A stretch of 16,812 nt of DNA from an uncultured Oscillospiraceae bacterium (GCA_902489595.1 CABUAS010000038.1:1-16812); one strand, 5' to 3'; shown: positions 6,407-14,027, counted from the stretch's first letter. Notes: generated by a model not told the origin, from the letters alone. Made by a program: numbers and translations.

Positions 6407-6435
6407 ATTATACGCCGACAGGGATAGGATTGCAA
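6407..6435 (-). promoter_or_regulatory. ddh promoter
   Basis: On the minus strand, TTGCAA (6435-6430), a 17-bp spacer and a perfect TATAAT (6412-6407). The leader is about 30 nt. The 308-bp intergenic stretch 6372-6679 holds this promoter, the hairpin at 6490-6512, the palindrome at 6572-6587 and the divergent transporter promoter; I see no gene in it. Confidence 0.7.
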
Positions 6436-6489
6436 GGGTCAAATATGATTTACTTCTCTTGTAAAAAGAAGATTATGTTATTGCATCTG

Positions 6490-6512
6490 TCGTAGGGCGG
6501 GCTGCCCTACGA
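6490..6512. repeat. GTAGGG-family hairpin element
   Basis: A perfect 9-bp inverted repeat (TCGTAGGGC and GCCCTACGA) around a 5-nt loop, between the ddh and transporter promoters. It shares the CGTAGGG/CCCTACG ends with the other elements of this window. No T-tract follows, so it is not a clear terminator. Confidence 0.7.
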
Positions 6513-6571
6513 AGCGGAAACAGCGTTGTCTCAGAGAAAATTTTTATATTTTCATAAAGCAAAGTATCGGC

Positions 6572-6587
6572 TTATATTATAATATAA
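6572..6587. promoter_or_regulatory. 16-bp perfect palindrome upstream of the transporter promoter
   Basis: TTATATTATAATATAA is a perfect palindrome ending 29 bp before the -35 box of the transporter promoter. It could be a regulator site or chance in AT-rich DNA. Confidence 0.35.
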
Positions 6588-6616
6588 TGAAAATAATAAA
6601 TAATTTATAATAAGTA

Positions 6617-6645
6617 TTGCACTTTAACCAAAAATTTGATAAAAT
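6617..6645 (+). promoter_or_regulatory. Promoter of the transporter operon
   Basis: TTGCAC (6617-6622), a 17-bp spacer and TAAAAT (6640-6645) with TG one base upstream (extended -10). The leader is about 28 nt and the ribosome binding site is AGAGG at 6668-6672. Confidence 0.65.
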
Positions 6646-6679
6646 AAACTGAAATTTTATTCAGAAAAGAGGTCTTTTT

Positions 6680-8161
6680 ATGGCTGAAGTAAAAGAACAG
6701 CTGAAAAAGTACATGAAGCCTTCTGAGATTGTTACCTTTGGTATCGGTTTATTCGGCGTCGCTCTTATGACGGGCTGGATGCCTGACTACACGGCAACTT
6801 TCTTTGCAGACTTCGCATTCAAGGGCAAAGGCTTTGACACGGCAACAATGTCAAACGCCATTTCAATGGTTTTTCTTGTGGCAGGTATTGTAGGTGCAGT
6901 ATGCGAGCTTGTTATCGGTTACCTTGTCGACCGCACAAGAACCAAATTCGGTAAGGTTAAGCCGTGGGTAGGCTTTGGTGTTATTCCGCTTGCCGTTGTT
7001 TCGCTTCTTGTTTTCGTTGCACCGAATGTCAGCAGTCAGACTATGGCAATCGTGTGGATGTTTATTGTTTACAGTCTTTACACGGCTGTTTCCTGCGCAG
7101 TTGAAAGCCCTTCAAACTGCTTCGGCTCACTTTGCTCACCTAACCCGAGCGAGCGTTCAACCGCTATTTCAATCGCTTCCTTCCTGCGTTCCGTTGGTCA
7201 GTCGGGCGGTATGGTTGTTGTGCTTGTAGTAGGTCTTATTATGAAAGCGCTTATGGGCGAGCAACAGTTCAAGAATGCAGAGGGTCAGGGTCTTGACCTT
7301 GTTATTTCAACGGCAGTATGCGCAGTAGGTCTTATCCTGTTTACAATGATTTTCTTTGCAAACAACAAAGAGCGTGTTCCGTTTACACAGGAAAAGGTAA
7401 GCATTAAAGACTCACTCAAGGTTGTTTTCGGCAACAAAAACCTGCTTATGGTATCGCTTACCAAGCTTACTGGCTGCGGACGCGGCGTTTACGGCACGGT
7501 TTCGCTTTACATAGCAATTTATCTTTTAGGCTCAAAGGATTTAAAACTTGCGCTTCTTCTGCCTATGGGTATCGGCACGGCAGTAGGGACTCTGCTTGTA
7601 AACTTCGTTCTTAAAAAGTTCAGCACAAAGCAGACATTTATTATGTTCTGCATCTACGGTGCAACGTCACTTGCAATTCTTTATATTGTTTCAAGCACAA
7701 TCGGATTCAATAAAACACTCATTATTCCGTTTCTTATCATCAACTTCTTCTGCGGACTTCAGCACGGCAACACAAATACCACGCCGAACATTATGATTGC
7801 TGACTGCGTTGATGAAATTGAGTATAAAACGGGCAAACGCCAGGACGGTATTGCGTATGCAGGCTACGGTCTGTTCTCAAAGGTTGCATCTGCACTTACA
7901 AAGGGCTTCGGTCCGTGGCTGCTTTATACATGGTCACAGTATGCAGTATCTCAGGACCCGAATGTTGCATATGCGGCTCAGAGCGATTTCACTCTTAACC
8001 GTATGCTTATGATTTACACAATTATTCCTGCTGTGTTTGTTGTGCTTCAGGCAGTTCCGATTTTCTTCTACGATAACGTAGGCAAGAAGAAGGAAATGAT
8101 TACCGCCGCACTTGCCGAGCGCCGTGCGAAGGCAAATTCAGATACAGAAGAAACTGCATAA
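6680..8161 (+). CDS. GPH-type MFS transporter (glycoside-pentoside-hexuronide:cation symporter family)
   Basis: A 493-residue inner-membrane secondary transporter with about 12 hydrophobic segments. The loop DRTRTKFGKVKPW (84-96), between helices 2 and 3, is the GPH/MelB signature (D-x-T-x-T-K/R-W/F-G-K/R-x-x-P-W). A second family-typical segment is TTPNIMIADCVDEIEYKTGKRQDG in the C-terminal half (about residues 366-389), where the Asp/Glu residues and the KxGKRxDG motif match MelB-like proteins. Members import sugars or glycosides with Na+ or H+; the substrate cannot be read here because no sugar-degrading enzyme is adjacent. The gene has its own promoter. It is followed 12 bp later by a membrane-anchored protein gene, an unusual partner for a symporter. 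Confidence 0.88.
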   Translation: MAEVKEQLKKYMKPSEIVTFGIGLFGVALMTGWMPDYTATFFADFAFKGKGFDTATMSNAISMVFLVAGIVGAVCELVIGYLVDRTRTKFGKVKPWVGFGVIPLAVVSLLVFVAPNVSSQTMAIVWMFIVYSLYTAVSCAVESPSNCFGSLCSPNPSERSTAISIASFLRSVGQSGGMVVVLVVGLIMKALMGEQQFKNAEGQGLDLVISTAVCAVGLILFTMIFFANNKERVPFTQEKVSIKDSLKVVFGNKNLLMVSLTKLTGCGRGVYGTVSLYIAIYLLGSKDLKLALLLPMGIGTAVGTLLVNFVLKKFSTKQTFIMFCIYGATSLAILYIVSSTIGFNKTLIIPFLIINFFCGLQHGNTNTTPNIMIADCVDEIEYKTGKRQDGIAYAGYGLFSKVASALTKGFGPWLLYTWSQYAVSQDPNVAYAAQSDFTLNRMLMIYTIIPAVFVVLQAVPIFFYDNVGKKKEMITAALAERRAKANSDTEETA

Positions 8162-8173
8162 GGAGGGGTAGAA

Positions 8174-9106
8174 ATGGCTAAGGAAAACAAAAAGTTCAAT
8201 TACGCTCTTTACGCCGTTGCAACTTTCGTTTTGGTTACGGTTGTGCTCGTACTTATCACAACATTTACGTTCAGGGCAAAATATACGGCGTTTTACCCCG
8301 ACAGGGTTGCCGCAAACTATACCGATTCAGTTATGCAGAGCGGTGACGGCTATAACGCTTATAAATACACGCTTGCATCAAAAAGCGAAAAATACGGCGA
8401 TTTCATTCGTCAGCAGTATATGTATCCGCTGATTTATCCGGATTACACACCGGGTGATAAGGTTACCGATGAGATGAAGAAAAACGGTTTAAGTGATGAC
8501 AGCCGCAAGGGCGATGCTACGCTCAATGATGACGGTTCACTTGCAGGTCAGCTTGCAGAAGCAATGTACCCCGTATATGCCGAGCTTATGAAAAGCGGCG
8601 GATGGGACGATTATGATACTGTTTACAAGACATATTTCAACAAGCTGATTGAAACACGCAAACAGATTTTCGGCGACGATTATATGAGCGACGAGGTTAT
8701 GTTCACTGCGCTTGAGGCCAATGTTAAGGTTTACGGAAATTCCTTGACAGGCACCGAAGAAGAACTTGCACCTGATGAAAAAACAGTTGTTCAGGAAAAG
8801 ACGGTTGGTCTTTATCAGACGCTTTACGGCGAGGATTACAAGATAACTACAACAGTTGCCGACAGCAAGTCGGTTGAAGATATTGACGCTTATAAGTCAG
8901 CGCTTGATTCGGCAAAGCTTGAAACCTACGGCATTACCGCTGATGACATTTCCGCCATTCAGCAGGTTGAGGTTCAGTGTGCACTTGAAGATGGCACGGT
9001 TATCACAAATCAGACTGTTTATGTTGTTAAAATCGGTCATACATGGTATGTTGATAATCTTACAACAGATACAACAGGCATTTATGCCGTAGAGGCAAAC
9101 GTATAA
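8174..9106 (+). CDS. Single-pass membrane-anchored extracytoplasmic protein of unknown function
   Basis: A 310-residue protein, no family recognised. A short basic N-terminus is followed by one transmembrane helix at residues 11-33 with no lipobox, leaving about 275 residues outside. The outer part is acidic and rich in Tyr and Asp. The C-terminal segment (VQCALEDGTVITNQTVYVVK then GHTWYVDN, residues about 267-295) has the beta-strand pattern ending in K-x-G-x-x-W-Y-V-D seen in NTF2/cystatin-like lipoprotein domains; that is a likeness, not an assignment. The AGGAGGGG site fills the 12-bp gap after the transporter stop, so the two are co-transcribed and probably work together, for example with the outer domain binding or sensing the transported compound. 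Confidence 0.82.
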   Translation: MAKENKKFNYALYAVATFVLVTVVLVLITTFTFRAKYTAFYPDRVAANYTDSVMQSGDGYNAYKYTLASKSEKYGDFIRQQYMYPLIYPDYTPGDKVTDEMKKNGLSDDSRKGDATLNDDGSLAGQLAEAMYPVYAELMKSGGWDDYDTVYKTYFNKLIETRKQIFGDDYMSDEVMFTALEANVKVYGNSLTGTEEELAPDEKTVVQEKTVGLYQTLYGEDYKITTTVADSKSVEDIDAYKSALDSAKLETYGITADDISAIQQVEVQCALEDGTVITNQTVYVVKIGHTWYVDNLTTDTTGIYAVEANV

Positions 9107-9125
9107 AAGTGAATAAATAAAGCAG

Positions 9126-9154
9126 GGGAGGGCACATATCATCTGTGCCCTCCC
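9126..9154. repeat. GTAGGG-family hairpin between convergent genes
   Basis: A perfect 11-bp stem (GGGAGGGCACA with TGTGCCCTCCC) and a 7-nt loop, 19 bp after the stop of the membrane-anchored protein gene. It may end that operon's transcript, although only an AT-rich stretch and no real T-tract follows. Confidence 0.7.
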
Positions 9155-9168
9155 GTATATTATAATAA

Positions 9169-9194
9169 CGGGCAATTCGTGAATCGCCCCTACG
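9169..9194. repeat. Second GTAGGG-family element, adjacent copy
   Basis: Read leftward it starts CGTAGGGGCGATTC and ends GAATTGCCCG: a GC stem with one A-C mismatch and a short loop. It lies 14 bp after the first element and 3 bp from the stop of the leftward sortase-like gene. Confidence 0.6.
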
Positions 9195-9197
9195 ATA

Positions 9198-10364
9198 TTA
9201 AAATTTTGTAAACTCTTCTGCGGACTGTTTGCTGGTCTGTTCATCATTGATGATGATTTCGGGATACCATTTGCTTGCAAAGCGGTAAATGTTTTCCGTG
9301 CCGTTTTTTGTGTACCACGACTGCGGATAGTGAATGTTTTTGCTCGGCTCGGCTGTTTTAATTTCTGCGCCGTCAAGCACACCGACAACAACAAAATAGT
9401 AATTCGGCATAAAATCCGTTTTTGTGACAACTGTTATCAGCCTGTTTTCTTTTGTAATCACGCCGTTTTCAAGATACGCCTGTGCGTTATACAAAAATCT
9501 GTGGTAAAGCCTGTCGGTGAACTGCTCAAAACTGTCATCCGTCATATCCTTTGTAAGATTATATGGAAACACATAGCCGTTGTCATCCTCAGGGTCGGCG
9601 TTTGTATAGTAAGCGCCGATAACGCTGAAACTGTAATCATCAAACAGCGTTGAAAATTTGATTGTTTTTGATGAATTCAGAAAACCCTCGACGGTTGCAT
9701 AAGTCTTTTCAAGGCCATTTTTGCCGTTTAAGTAGACAACCGTGTTGAAATCAGGATTTTTTATGCTGTTGCTGCCGTCAAGCATCGGGTTTTCGCCGTT
9801 ATTTTCACACAAAATATAGTTTTCATAATTAATATCGTCAATCGAAATATAGCCGACAGTGGTTGGATTTTTGCCGAAATAATCGCAGAAACGCTCCTCA
9901 ATTCCGACAGGAAATTCCACGTCGGGATATTTTTCTTTATATGGTTTGAGATAAGCCGACTGAGCGTATTTGTAAATGCCTATTCCTGCGAAAACAAGAC
10001 CGATAATTATGGCAATGATTATGACAACAACGCCGATTTTTTTGAAAACGGCTTTTATTTTTTCCTTGTTAATCGGCTTGCGCTCTTTTTTTATTTTTTC
10101 CTTTTTGACTTTTTCTTTTTTTGGCTTTTTTTCTGTTTTTTCGGTGCGTCGTGGACGCCGCACCCTACGGGGTGCAGGTGAATCTGTGCTCTCTTGCATT
10201 TTTTCGTCTGCTTTCGGGGCAGACCTTTTTTCTATCTGCGGCAAAGCCTCAAGCGGAGCAGGCTCTTTTTCAATTTCGCCGAAGTTATCCTCGTGCGCTT
10301 TTTTCTGCTCGTTATAATCCTTTAAAAGTTCGTCAATAAGATTGTTTTTTTCGTTATTTCCCAT
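9198..10364 (-). CDS. Membrane-anchored class B sortase-like protein lacking the catalytic residues
   Basis: A 388-residue protein. The N-terminal 110 residues are cytoplasmic and Lys/Glu-rich, one helix spans about 111-130, and the outside domain (about 140-335) follows the class B sortase layout: NPTTVGYISIDDINYENYIL (166-185, like NPDVVGWLxIxxTNIxYPVV), NTVVYLNGKNG (207-217, where sortases have NxxxYGHN), and ITVVTKTD...YYFVVVG (310-328, where sortases have TLxTCx...RFVVVG). The His position holds Leu212/Asn213, the Cys position Lys315 and the Arg position Tyr323, so transpeptidation is not expected. Last gene of the leftward operon; its ATG overlaps the thiI stop as TAATG. Residues 65-74 (PRRVRRPRRT) are encoded by an inserted hairpin repeat. 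A binding or scaffold role is inferred; sortase homology is by motif reading only. Confidence 0.75.
   Translation of the reverse strand: MGNNEKNNLIDELLKDYNEQKKAHEDNFGEIEKEPAPLEALPQIEKRSAPKADEKMQESTDSPAPRRVRRPRRTEKTEKKPKKEKVKKEKIKKERKPINKEKIKAVFKKIGVVVIIIAIIIGLVFAGIGIYKYAQSAYLKPYKEKYPDVEFPVGIEERFCDYFGKNPTTVGYISIDDINYENYILCENNGENPMLDGSNSIKNPDFNTVVYLNGKNGLEKTYATVEGFLNSSKTIKFSTLFDDYSFSVIGAYYTNADPEDDNGYVFPYNLTKDMTDDSFEQFTDRLYHRFLYNAQAYLENGVITKENRLITVVTKTDFMPNYYFVVVGVLDGAEIKTAEPSKNIHYPQSWYTKNGTENIYRFASKWYPEIIINDEQTSKQSAEEFTKF
10142..10175. repeat. GTAGGG-family element inside the sortase-like coding sequence
   Basis: Read leftward, GTAGGGTGCGGCGTC then a CACGACGCACCG arm forms an imperfect hairpin. 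A second perfect 6-bp stem, GCACCC/GGGTGC, closes on a TACG tetraloop (10160-10175). It matches the intergenic elements of this window, especially ACCCCTACGGGTGC at 11581-11594, and is in frame with the gene, adding an Arg-rich peptide to a Lys-rich tail. Confidence 0.65.
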
Positions 10365-11533
10365 TATTTCACAAACACCTTTTTAACATTTTCAATCGCC
10401 TTGTTCATCATTTCATCAAGGTTCGGAATTTTATTTTCAGCGGTGATAACTGCGCCGAGTTCGGGGCGTGTTTTCGGGTGCTTCGGTGTGAAAACGGTAC
10501 AGCAGTCCTCATATGGCTGAATGGAGGTTTCAAAAGTATCAATCTTTCTTGAAATTGCAATGATTTCATCTTTATCCATACCGATGCACGGTCTGAAAAC
10601 AGGCAGATCGGACGCAGGGTCGGTACAGCCGAGCGCATAAATCGTCTGGCTTGCAACCTGACCTACGCTTTCACCCGTGATAAGCGCACTGCATTTCTGC
10701 GTTTTCGCAATTTCGCCTGCCATTTTCATCATAATTCTGCGCATAACAAGCGTTGAATATTCCTCGGGGCAGTAATCTCTGATAGCCTCCTGAATTTCGG
10801 TGAAAGGCACGATGAACGTTGTAATCATTCCGCTGTATGCCGCAACTTTTTTCAGCAAATCCAGCACCTTCATTTCGGCAAGTTCACTTGTATACGGCGG
10901 TGATGCAAAGTGAACGGAAATCAGCTCAATGCCCCTTTTTGCCATCATATATGCCGCAACAGGAGAGTCAATTCCGCCGCTGATAAGCACTGCGGCACGT
11001 CCGCTTGTGCCTGTCGGCATACCGCCTGCGCCCTTGATGTTGTTGCCTCGCACAAATGCGTGCTTATCCCTCACTTCAACGGTAACGGTAAGGTCGGGAT
11101 TATGCACATCAACCTTTAAATGATGGTTGGCACGCAGAATTTCACCGCCGAGCTCACGGCAAATCTGCGGTGAATTGAGCGGAAATTTCTTGTCGCTCCT
11201 TTTAGCTTCAACCTTAAATGTTTTGGCAAGTATTAAATCATCGGATAGGTATTCCTTTGCGGTTTTTATAATGTCGGCCATATCCTTTTCGCACACAGCC
11301 GCTCTTGAAAGTGCGGCAATGCCGAAAACTTTTTTAAGTGCGTCAACTGCATCGTCAAGGTCGGTTTCCTGCTCGGGTTCAACCATAATGGTTGACTGGC
11401 TTTTTGTGAAAACGAATTTGCCGAGCGGTGCAAGGTGCTTTTTCATATTTTTAATGAGCACGTCCTCAAAGGAATTTCTGTTAAGACCTTTGAGCACAAG
11501 TTCACCGTTTTTTACAAGTATAATTTCTTTCAT
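10364..11533 (-). CDS. thiI: tRNA 4-thiouridine synthetase ThiI
   Basis: Adenylates U8 of tRNA and transfers sulfur from a cysteine desulfurase persulfide to make 4-thiouridine; in some bacteria it also serves thiazole synthesis. The protein has 389 residues. An N-terminal ferredoxin-like domain is followed by a THUMP domain (about 60-165) and a PP-loop ATPase domain with SGGIDSPVAA at 185-194. The conserved late segments TGESVGQVASQT (287-298) and YEDCCTVFTPKHPKT (341-355) carry the cysteines of the family. There is no C-terminal rhodanese domain, as in Bacillus and Clostridium ThiI. The start at 11533 follows an AAAGG site. It lies 120 bp after the cysteine desulfurase gene, its sulfur donor, and overlaps the sortase-like gene by 1 base. 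Confidence 0.96.
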   Translation of the reverse strand: MKEIILVKNGELVLKGLNRNSFEDVLIKNMKKHLAPLGKFVFTKSQSTIMVEPEQETDLDDAVDALKKVFGIAALSRAAVCEKDMADIIKTAKEYLSDDLILAKTFKVEAKRSDKKFPLNSPQICRELGGEILRANHHLKVDVHNPDLTVTVEVRDKHAFVRGNNIKGAGGMPTGTSGRAAVLISGGIDSPVAAYMMAKRGIELISVHFASPPYTSELAEMKVLDLLKKVAAYSGMITTFIVPFTEIQEAIRDYCPEEYSTLVMRRIMMKMAGEIAKTQKCSALITGESVGQVASQTIYALGCTDPASDLPVFRPCIGMDKDEIIAISRKIDTFETSIQPYEDCCTVFTPKHPKTRPELGAVITAENKIPNLDEMMNKAIENVKKVFVK

Positions 11534-11579
11534 ATTTTTCAGCCTTTCGGAGTATTGAATTTTACGGGCGGATGATATA

Positions 11580-11649
11580 CACCCCTACGGGTGCTGTCGT
11601 AACGTTTTTTGAATTGCGGGTTGTAGGGGACGATACCCACATCGTCCCG
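11580..11649. repeat. Two GTAGGG-family elements between the cysteine desulfurase and thiI genes
   Basis: CACCC/GGGTG (11580-11584 with 11589-11593) flanks a CTAC loop. GTAGGGGACGAT (11623-11634) pairs through GGGACGAT with ATCGTCCC (11641-11648), loop ACCCAC. The elements sit inside the operon and could shape mRNA processing or stability between the two genes; no T-tract follows on the transcribed strand. Confidence 0.7.
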
Positions 11650-11653
11650 ATAA

Positions 11654-12787
11654 TTAAATCGGGTGTTTCAAAATTAATTCCCTGAGCGCAGTTACAAGCG
11701 CGTCAACATCATTTTCGGTGTTATACCTTGAAAAACTGACTCTCAGGCTTTTGTCTATAATTTCGTCGGACAATTTCATTGCGGTGAGCACATGGCTTTT
11801 TTTGCCCTTGGCACACGCCGAGCCGTTGCTGACGTAAATGCCGTAATTTGCAGAAAGCTCCTGCAAAATTGTTTGACTGCGCATAAATGTAGGAACATAA
11901 ATGTTTAAAATATAGGGTGATGAGTTTTCATTATTATTTATAACAAGTCCCTCAATTTTGCCGAGTTCCTGTCTTGCATACCCGTTAAGCGCTTTTATTT
12001 TTTCGCTCTGCTCATTCATATCGGGAAGAGCGTCAACAGCCGCGCCGAAGCCTGCAATAAGCGGCGACGCCTCAGTGCCCGGGCGGACTTTCTTTTCCTG
12101 CTCGCCGCCGAAGGTGCGTGAAACAATATGCGTGCCCTTTTTTATGTAAATTGCACCCACGCCTTTCGGCCCGTGGATTTTATGCGCCGTAACCGTAACT
12201 ATATCTGCGCCTAATTTCTGCGGCTTGACGGGAATTTTGCCGAATGCCTGCACACAGTCAATATGAACAACGGCAGGGGCGTTTTTTGCCGTGCAGACTT
12301 TTCTGATTTTATCAACGGGCATAATTGTGCCGACCTCGTTGTTGATGTACATCATCGACACAAGAATTGTTTTATCATTTACAGCGTCTGCCAAGTCGGC
12401 AAATGAAATATTGCCGTGCTTATCAGGCATAAGGCGGATAACCTCAAAACCTTCTTTTTCAAGCTCGTCAATGCTTTGCATAACGCTTTCGTGCTCGATT
12501 GCCGTTGTAACAATTCTGTTGCCTCTGCGCCTGTTTGCATAAGCCGAGCCGAAAACGGCAAGGTTATTTGCCTCGGTTGCACCGCTTGTGAAAAAGATTT
12601 CATTTTTGTCAACCGACAGAGCATTTGCAACGCTTTCTCTTGCCTTTATTACGGTTTTCATCGCATTAATTCCAAGCCCGTGCAGGCTGGACGGATTGCC
12701 GTAATTCTCCGTCATCATATAATTTACCGCTTCAACCGCCTCTTTGCAGGGCATGGTTGTTGCACTGTTGTCAAGATAAACTGCCAT
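11654..12787 (-). CDS. nifS: NifS/IscS-type cysteine desulfurase
   Basis: A PLP enzyme that takes sulfur from cysteine and hands it on as a persulfide. Its 377 residues fit the family. The N-terminal YLDNSATT (4-11), SGATEANN (68-75), His99 in EHESV, Asp177 and Gln180 in HIDCVQAFGK, the PLP lysine Lys203 in TAHKIHGPKG, RPGTEAS (235-241) and the catalytic Cys325 in GSACAKGKKSHVL are all present, so the enzyme should be active. Directly upstream of thiI, it is the likely dedicated donor for 4-thiouridine, as in the Bacillus NifZ-ThiI pair. Its ATG lies inside the end of the HAD-Nudix gene (17-bp overlap) with only a weak AGAAG site, which suggests translational coupling. No IscU-like scaffold follows, which argues against a main Fe-S role. 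Confidence 0.95.
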   Translation of the reverse strand: MAVYLDNSATTMPCKEAVEAVNYMMTENYGNPSSLHGLGINAMKTVIKARESVANALSVDKNEIFFTSGATEANNLAVFGSAYANRRRGNRIVTTAIEHESVMQSIDELEKEGFEVIRLMPDKHGNISFADLADAVNDKTILVSMMYINNEVGTIMPVDKIRKVCTAKNAPAVVHIDCVQAFGKIPVKPQKLGADIVTVTAHKIHGPKGVGAIYIKKGTHIVSRTFGGEQEKKVRPGTEASPLIAGFGAAVDALPDMNEQSEKIKALNGYARQELGKIEGLVINNNENSSPYILNIYVPTFMRSQTILQELSANYGIYVSNGSACAKGKKSHVLTAMKLSDEIIDKSLRVSFSRYNTENDVDALVTALRELILKHPI

Positions 12788-13961
12788 TTCTTCTCATTTC
12801 CCTGATTTTCATTATTCCCGCCAAGGTTTTGCCGTCTCTGAATTCGCCGTTTATGCATTTTTGAAATGCTTCTTCAAGCGGCATTTTACAAACGTCCAGA
12901 AATTCGTCATCATCAAGGCTCTGCTCGCCGAAATCAAGCCCCGTTGCGCCGTACATATGTATCGTTTCGCCGCAGTAGCCGGGAGTCGGGTAGAATTTAC
13001 CGAGGTCAAAATAATTTTTCGCCGTTGCGCCGCATTCTTCCTTAAATTCACGCTTGCCTGCCTCAAACGGGTCTTCGCCCTTTTCAAGCTTGCCTGCCGG
13101 AATTTCAAAAATCGTTTCTTTATAAGGCGCTCTGAACTGGCGCACAAGCACAACCTTGTCATCGTCCGTAAGACCTACGATTGCAACGCCGCCGTTGTGG
13201 GCAACTATTTCTCTGCCTGCCGTATCGCCGCAGACGAGCTTCACCGTGTTGTCATATACATGAATAATTCTGCCGTCAAAAATCAGATTTTCATTTATCG
13301 TCTGTTCAAAATAACCGAGTGCGATGGACTCAATATCAAACGGCTTTTCGGCAATAAAGTCAGCACCTGCATTTTCAAATTCAGCTTTTGAGCCGAAGCC
13401 CCACATTACGCCGACGCTTACGATATTATTTTCCTTTGCGCCCTCAATGTCAAATTTCGTATCGCCTATCATAAGAACATCGCTTTCATCAGCGCAAAGC
13501 TCAGCTGCTGCTCTGCTGATAATACTTGCTTTTGTTTCGCAGTCCGAATTGAATTGAACGCCGCACATAGCGTCAAAATATTTAAGTATGCCGAATTTTT
13601 CAAGCAGTACATCAATAAAAACTTTAGGCTTTGATGATGCCACGGCAATTTTTGCACCGTCACTTTTCAGCGCTTTCAAAAGGCTTTCGATTTCGGGGTA
13701 AAGGCAGCTTTCGTATACGCCGATATCCGAGTATCTTTCTCTGTATTTTACTACAAGTGCCTGTGCCGTTTCTTCATCGCAACCACAATATTTCATAAAG
13801 CTTTTTACAAGCGGCGGGCCTATGAAAAATGACAGCTTACCGTCATTTTGGGGCAAATCATATCCGAATGCAGAAAGCGCATATTTTACCGATTTGATTA
13901 TGCCCTCGCCGGTGTTGCATACAGTACCGTCAAAATCAAAAATAATATTGTTATATATCAT
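12771..13961 (-). CDS. HAD-phosphatase/Nudix hydrolase fusion protein
   Basis: A 396-residue two-domain enzyme. Residues 1-212 are a HAD phosphatase of the phosphoglycolate phosphatase/PpaX type: motif I DFDGTV (9-14, nucleophile Asp9 and Asp11), motif II Ser109/Ser110 in ASSKP, and motif III GDTKFDIEGA (166-175). Residues about 218-390 are an ADP-ribose-pyrophosphatase-like Nudix domain with the complete box G290-x5-E296-x7-R304-E305-x2-E308-E309-x-G311, preceded by VLVRQFRAPYKETIFEIPAG. The frame is open across the joint, with no Met or ribosome binding site there, so this is a true fusion. The chosen start, 13961, has AAAGGA upstream and the DFDGT motif right after it; the frame extends further up to 14195 but runs through the promoter and a hairpin. 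First gene of the operon. A product chain (ADP-ribose to AMP and ribose-5-phosphate, then dephosphorylation) is conceivable, not shown. Confidence 0.92.
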   Translation of the reverse strand: MIYNNIIFDFDGTVCNTGEGIIKSVKYALSAFGYDLPQNDGKLSFFIGPPLVKSFMKYCGCDEETAQALVVKYRERYSDIGVYESCLYPEIESLLKALKSDGAKIAVASSKPKVFIDVLLEKFGILKYFDAMCGVQFNSDCETKASIISRAAAELCADESDVLMIGDTKFDIEGAKENNIVSVGVMWGFGSKAEFENAGADFIAEKPFDIESIALGYFEQTINENLIFDGRIIHVYDNTVKLVCGDTAGREIVAHNGGVAIVGLTDDDKVVLVRQFRAPYKETIFEIPAGKLEKGEDPFEAGKREFKEECGATAKNYFDLGKFYPTPGYCGETIHMYGATGLDFGEQSLDDDEFLDVCKMPLEEAFQKCINGEFRDGKTLAGIMKIREMRRNGSLS

Positions 13962-13988
13962 TATATCATATCCTTTATGTTTAGCGGC

Positions 13989-14015
13989 GGGCAGGCGCAG
14001 AGACCTGCCCCCTAC
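13989..14015. repeat. GTAGGG-family hairpin in the leader of the HAD-Nudix mRNA
   Basis: GGGCAGG (13989-13995) pairs with CCTGCCC (14004-14010), 8-nt loop. Read leftward the element starts GTAGGGGGCAGG. It lies just after the predicted transcription start and about 15 bp before the ribosome binding site, so it forms a 5' hairpin in the message. Confidence 0.65.
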
Positions 14016-14027
14016 TAATTTCAATGT

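Noticed and set aside
8897..9430. 177-codon leftward frame spanning the convergent gene ends
   Set aside because: It runs across two real genes and the two hairpin elements between them; no plausible start or family.
11127..11558. 143-codon open frame on the plus strand opposite thiI
   Set aside because: It is antisense to the well-supported ThiI domain, Ser-rich by reverse reading, and lacks a ribosome binding site.
12861..13391. 176-codon open frame on the plus strand opposite the HAD-Nudix gene
   Set aside because: It is a shadow of the Nudix and HAD coding sequence, with composition typical of reverse-strand reading and no ribosome binding site or promoter.
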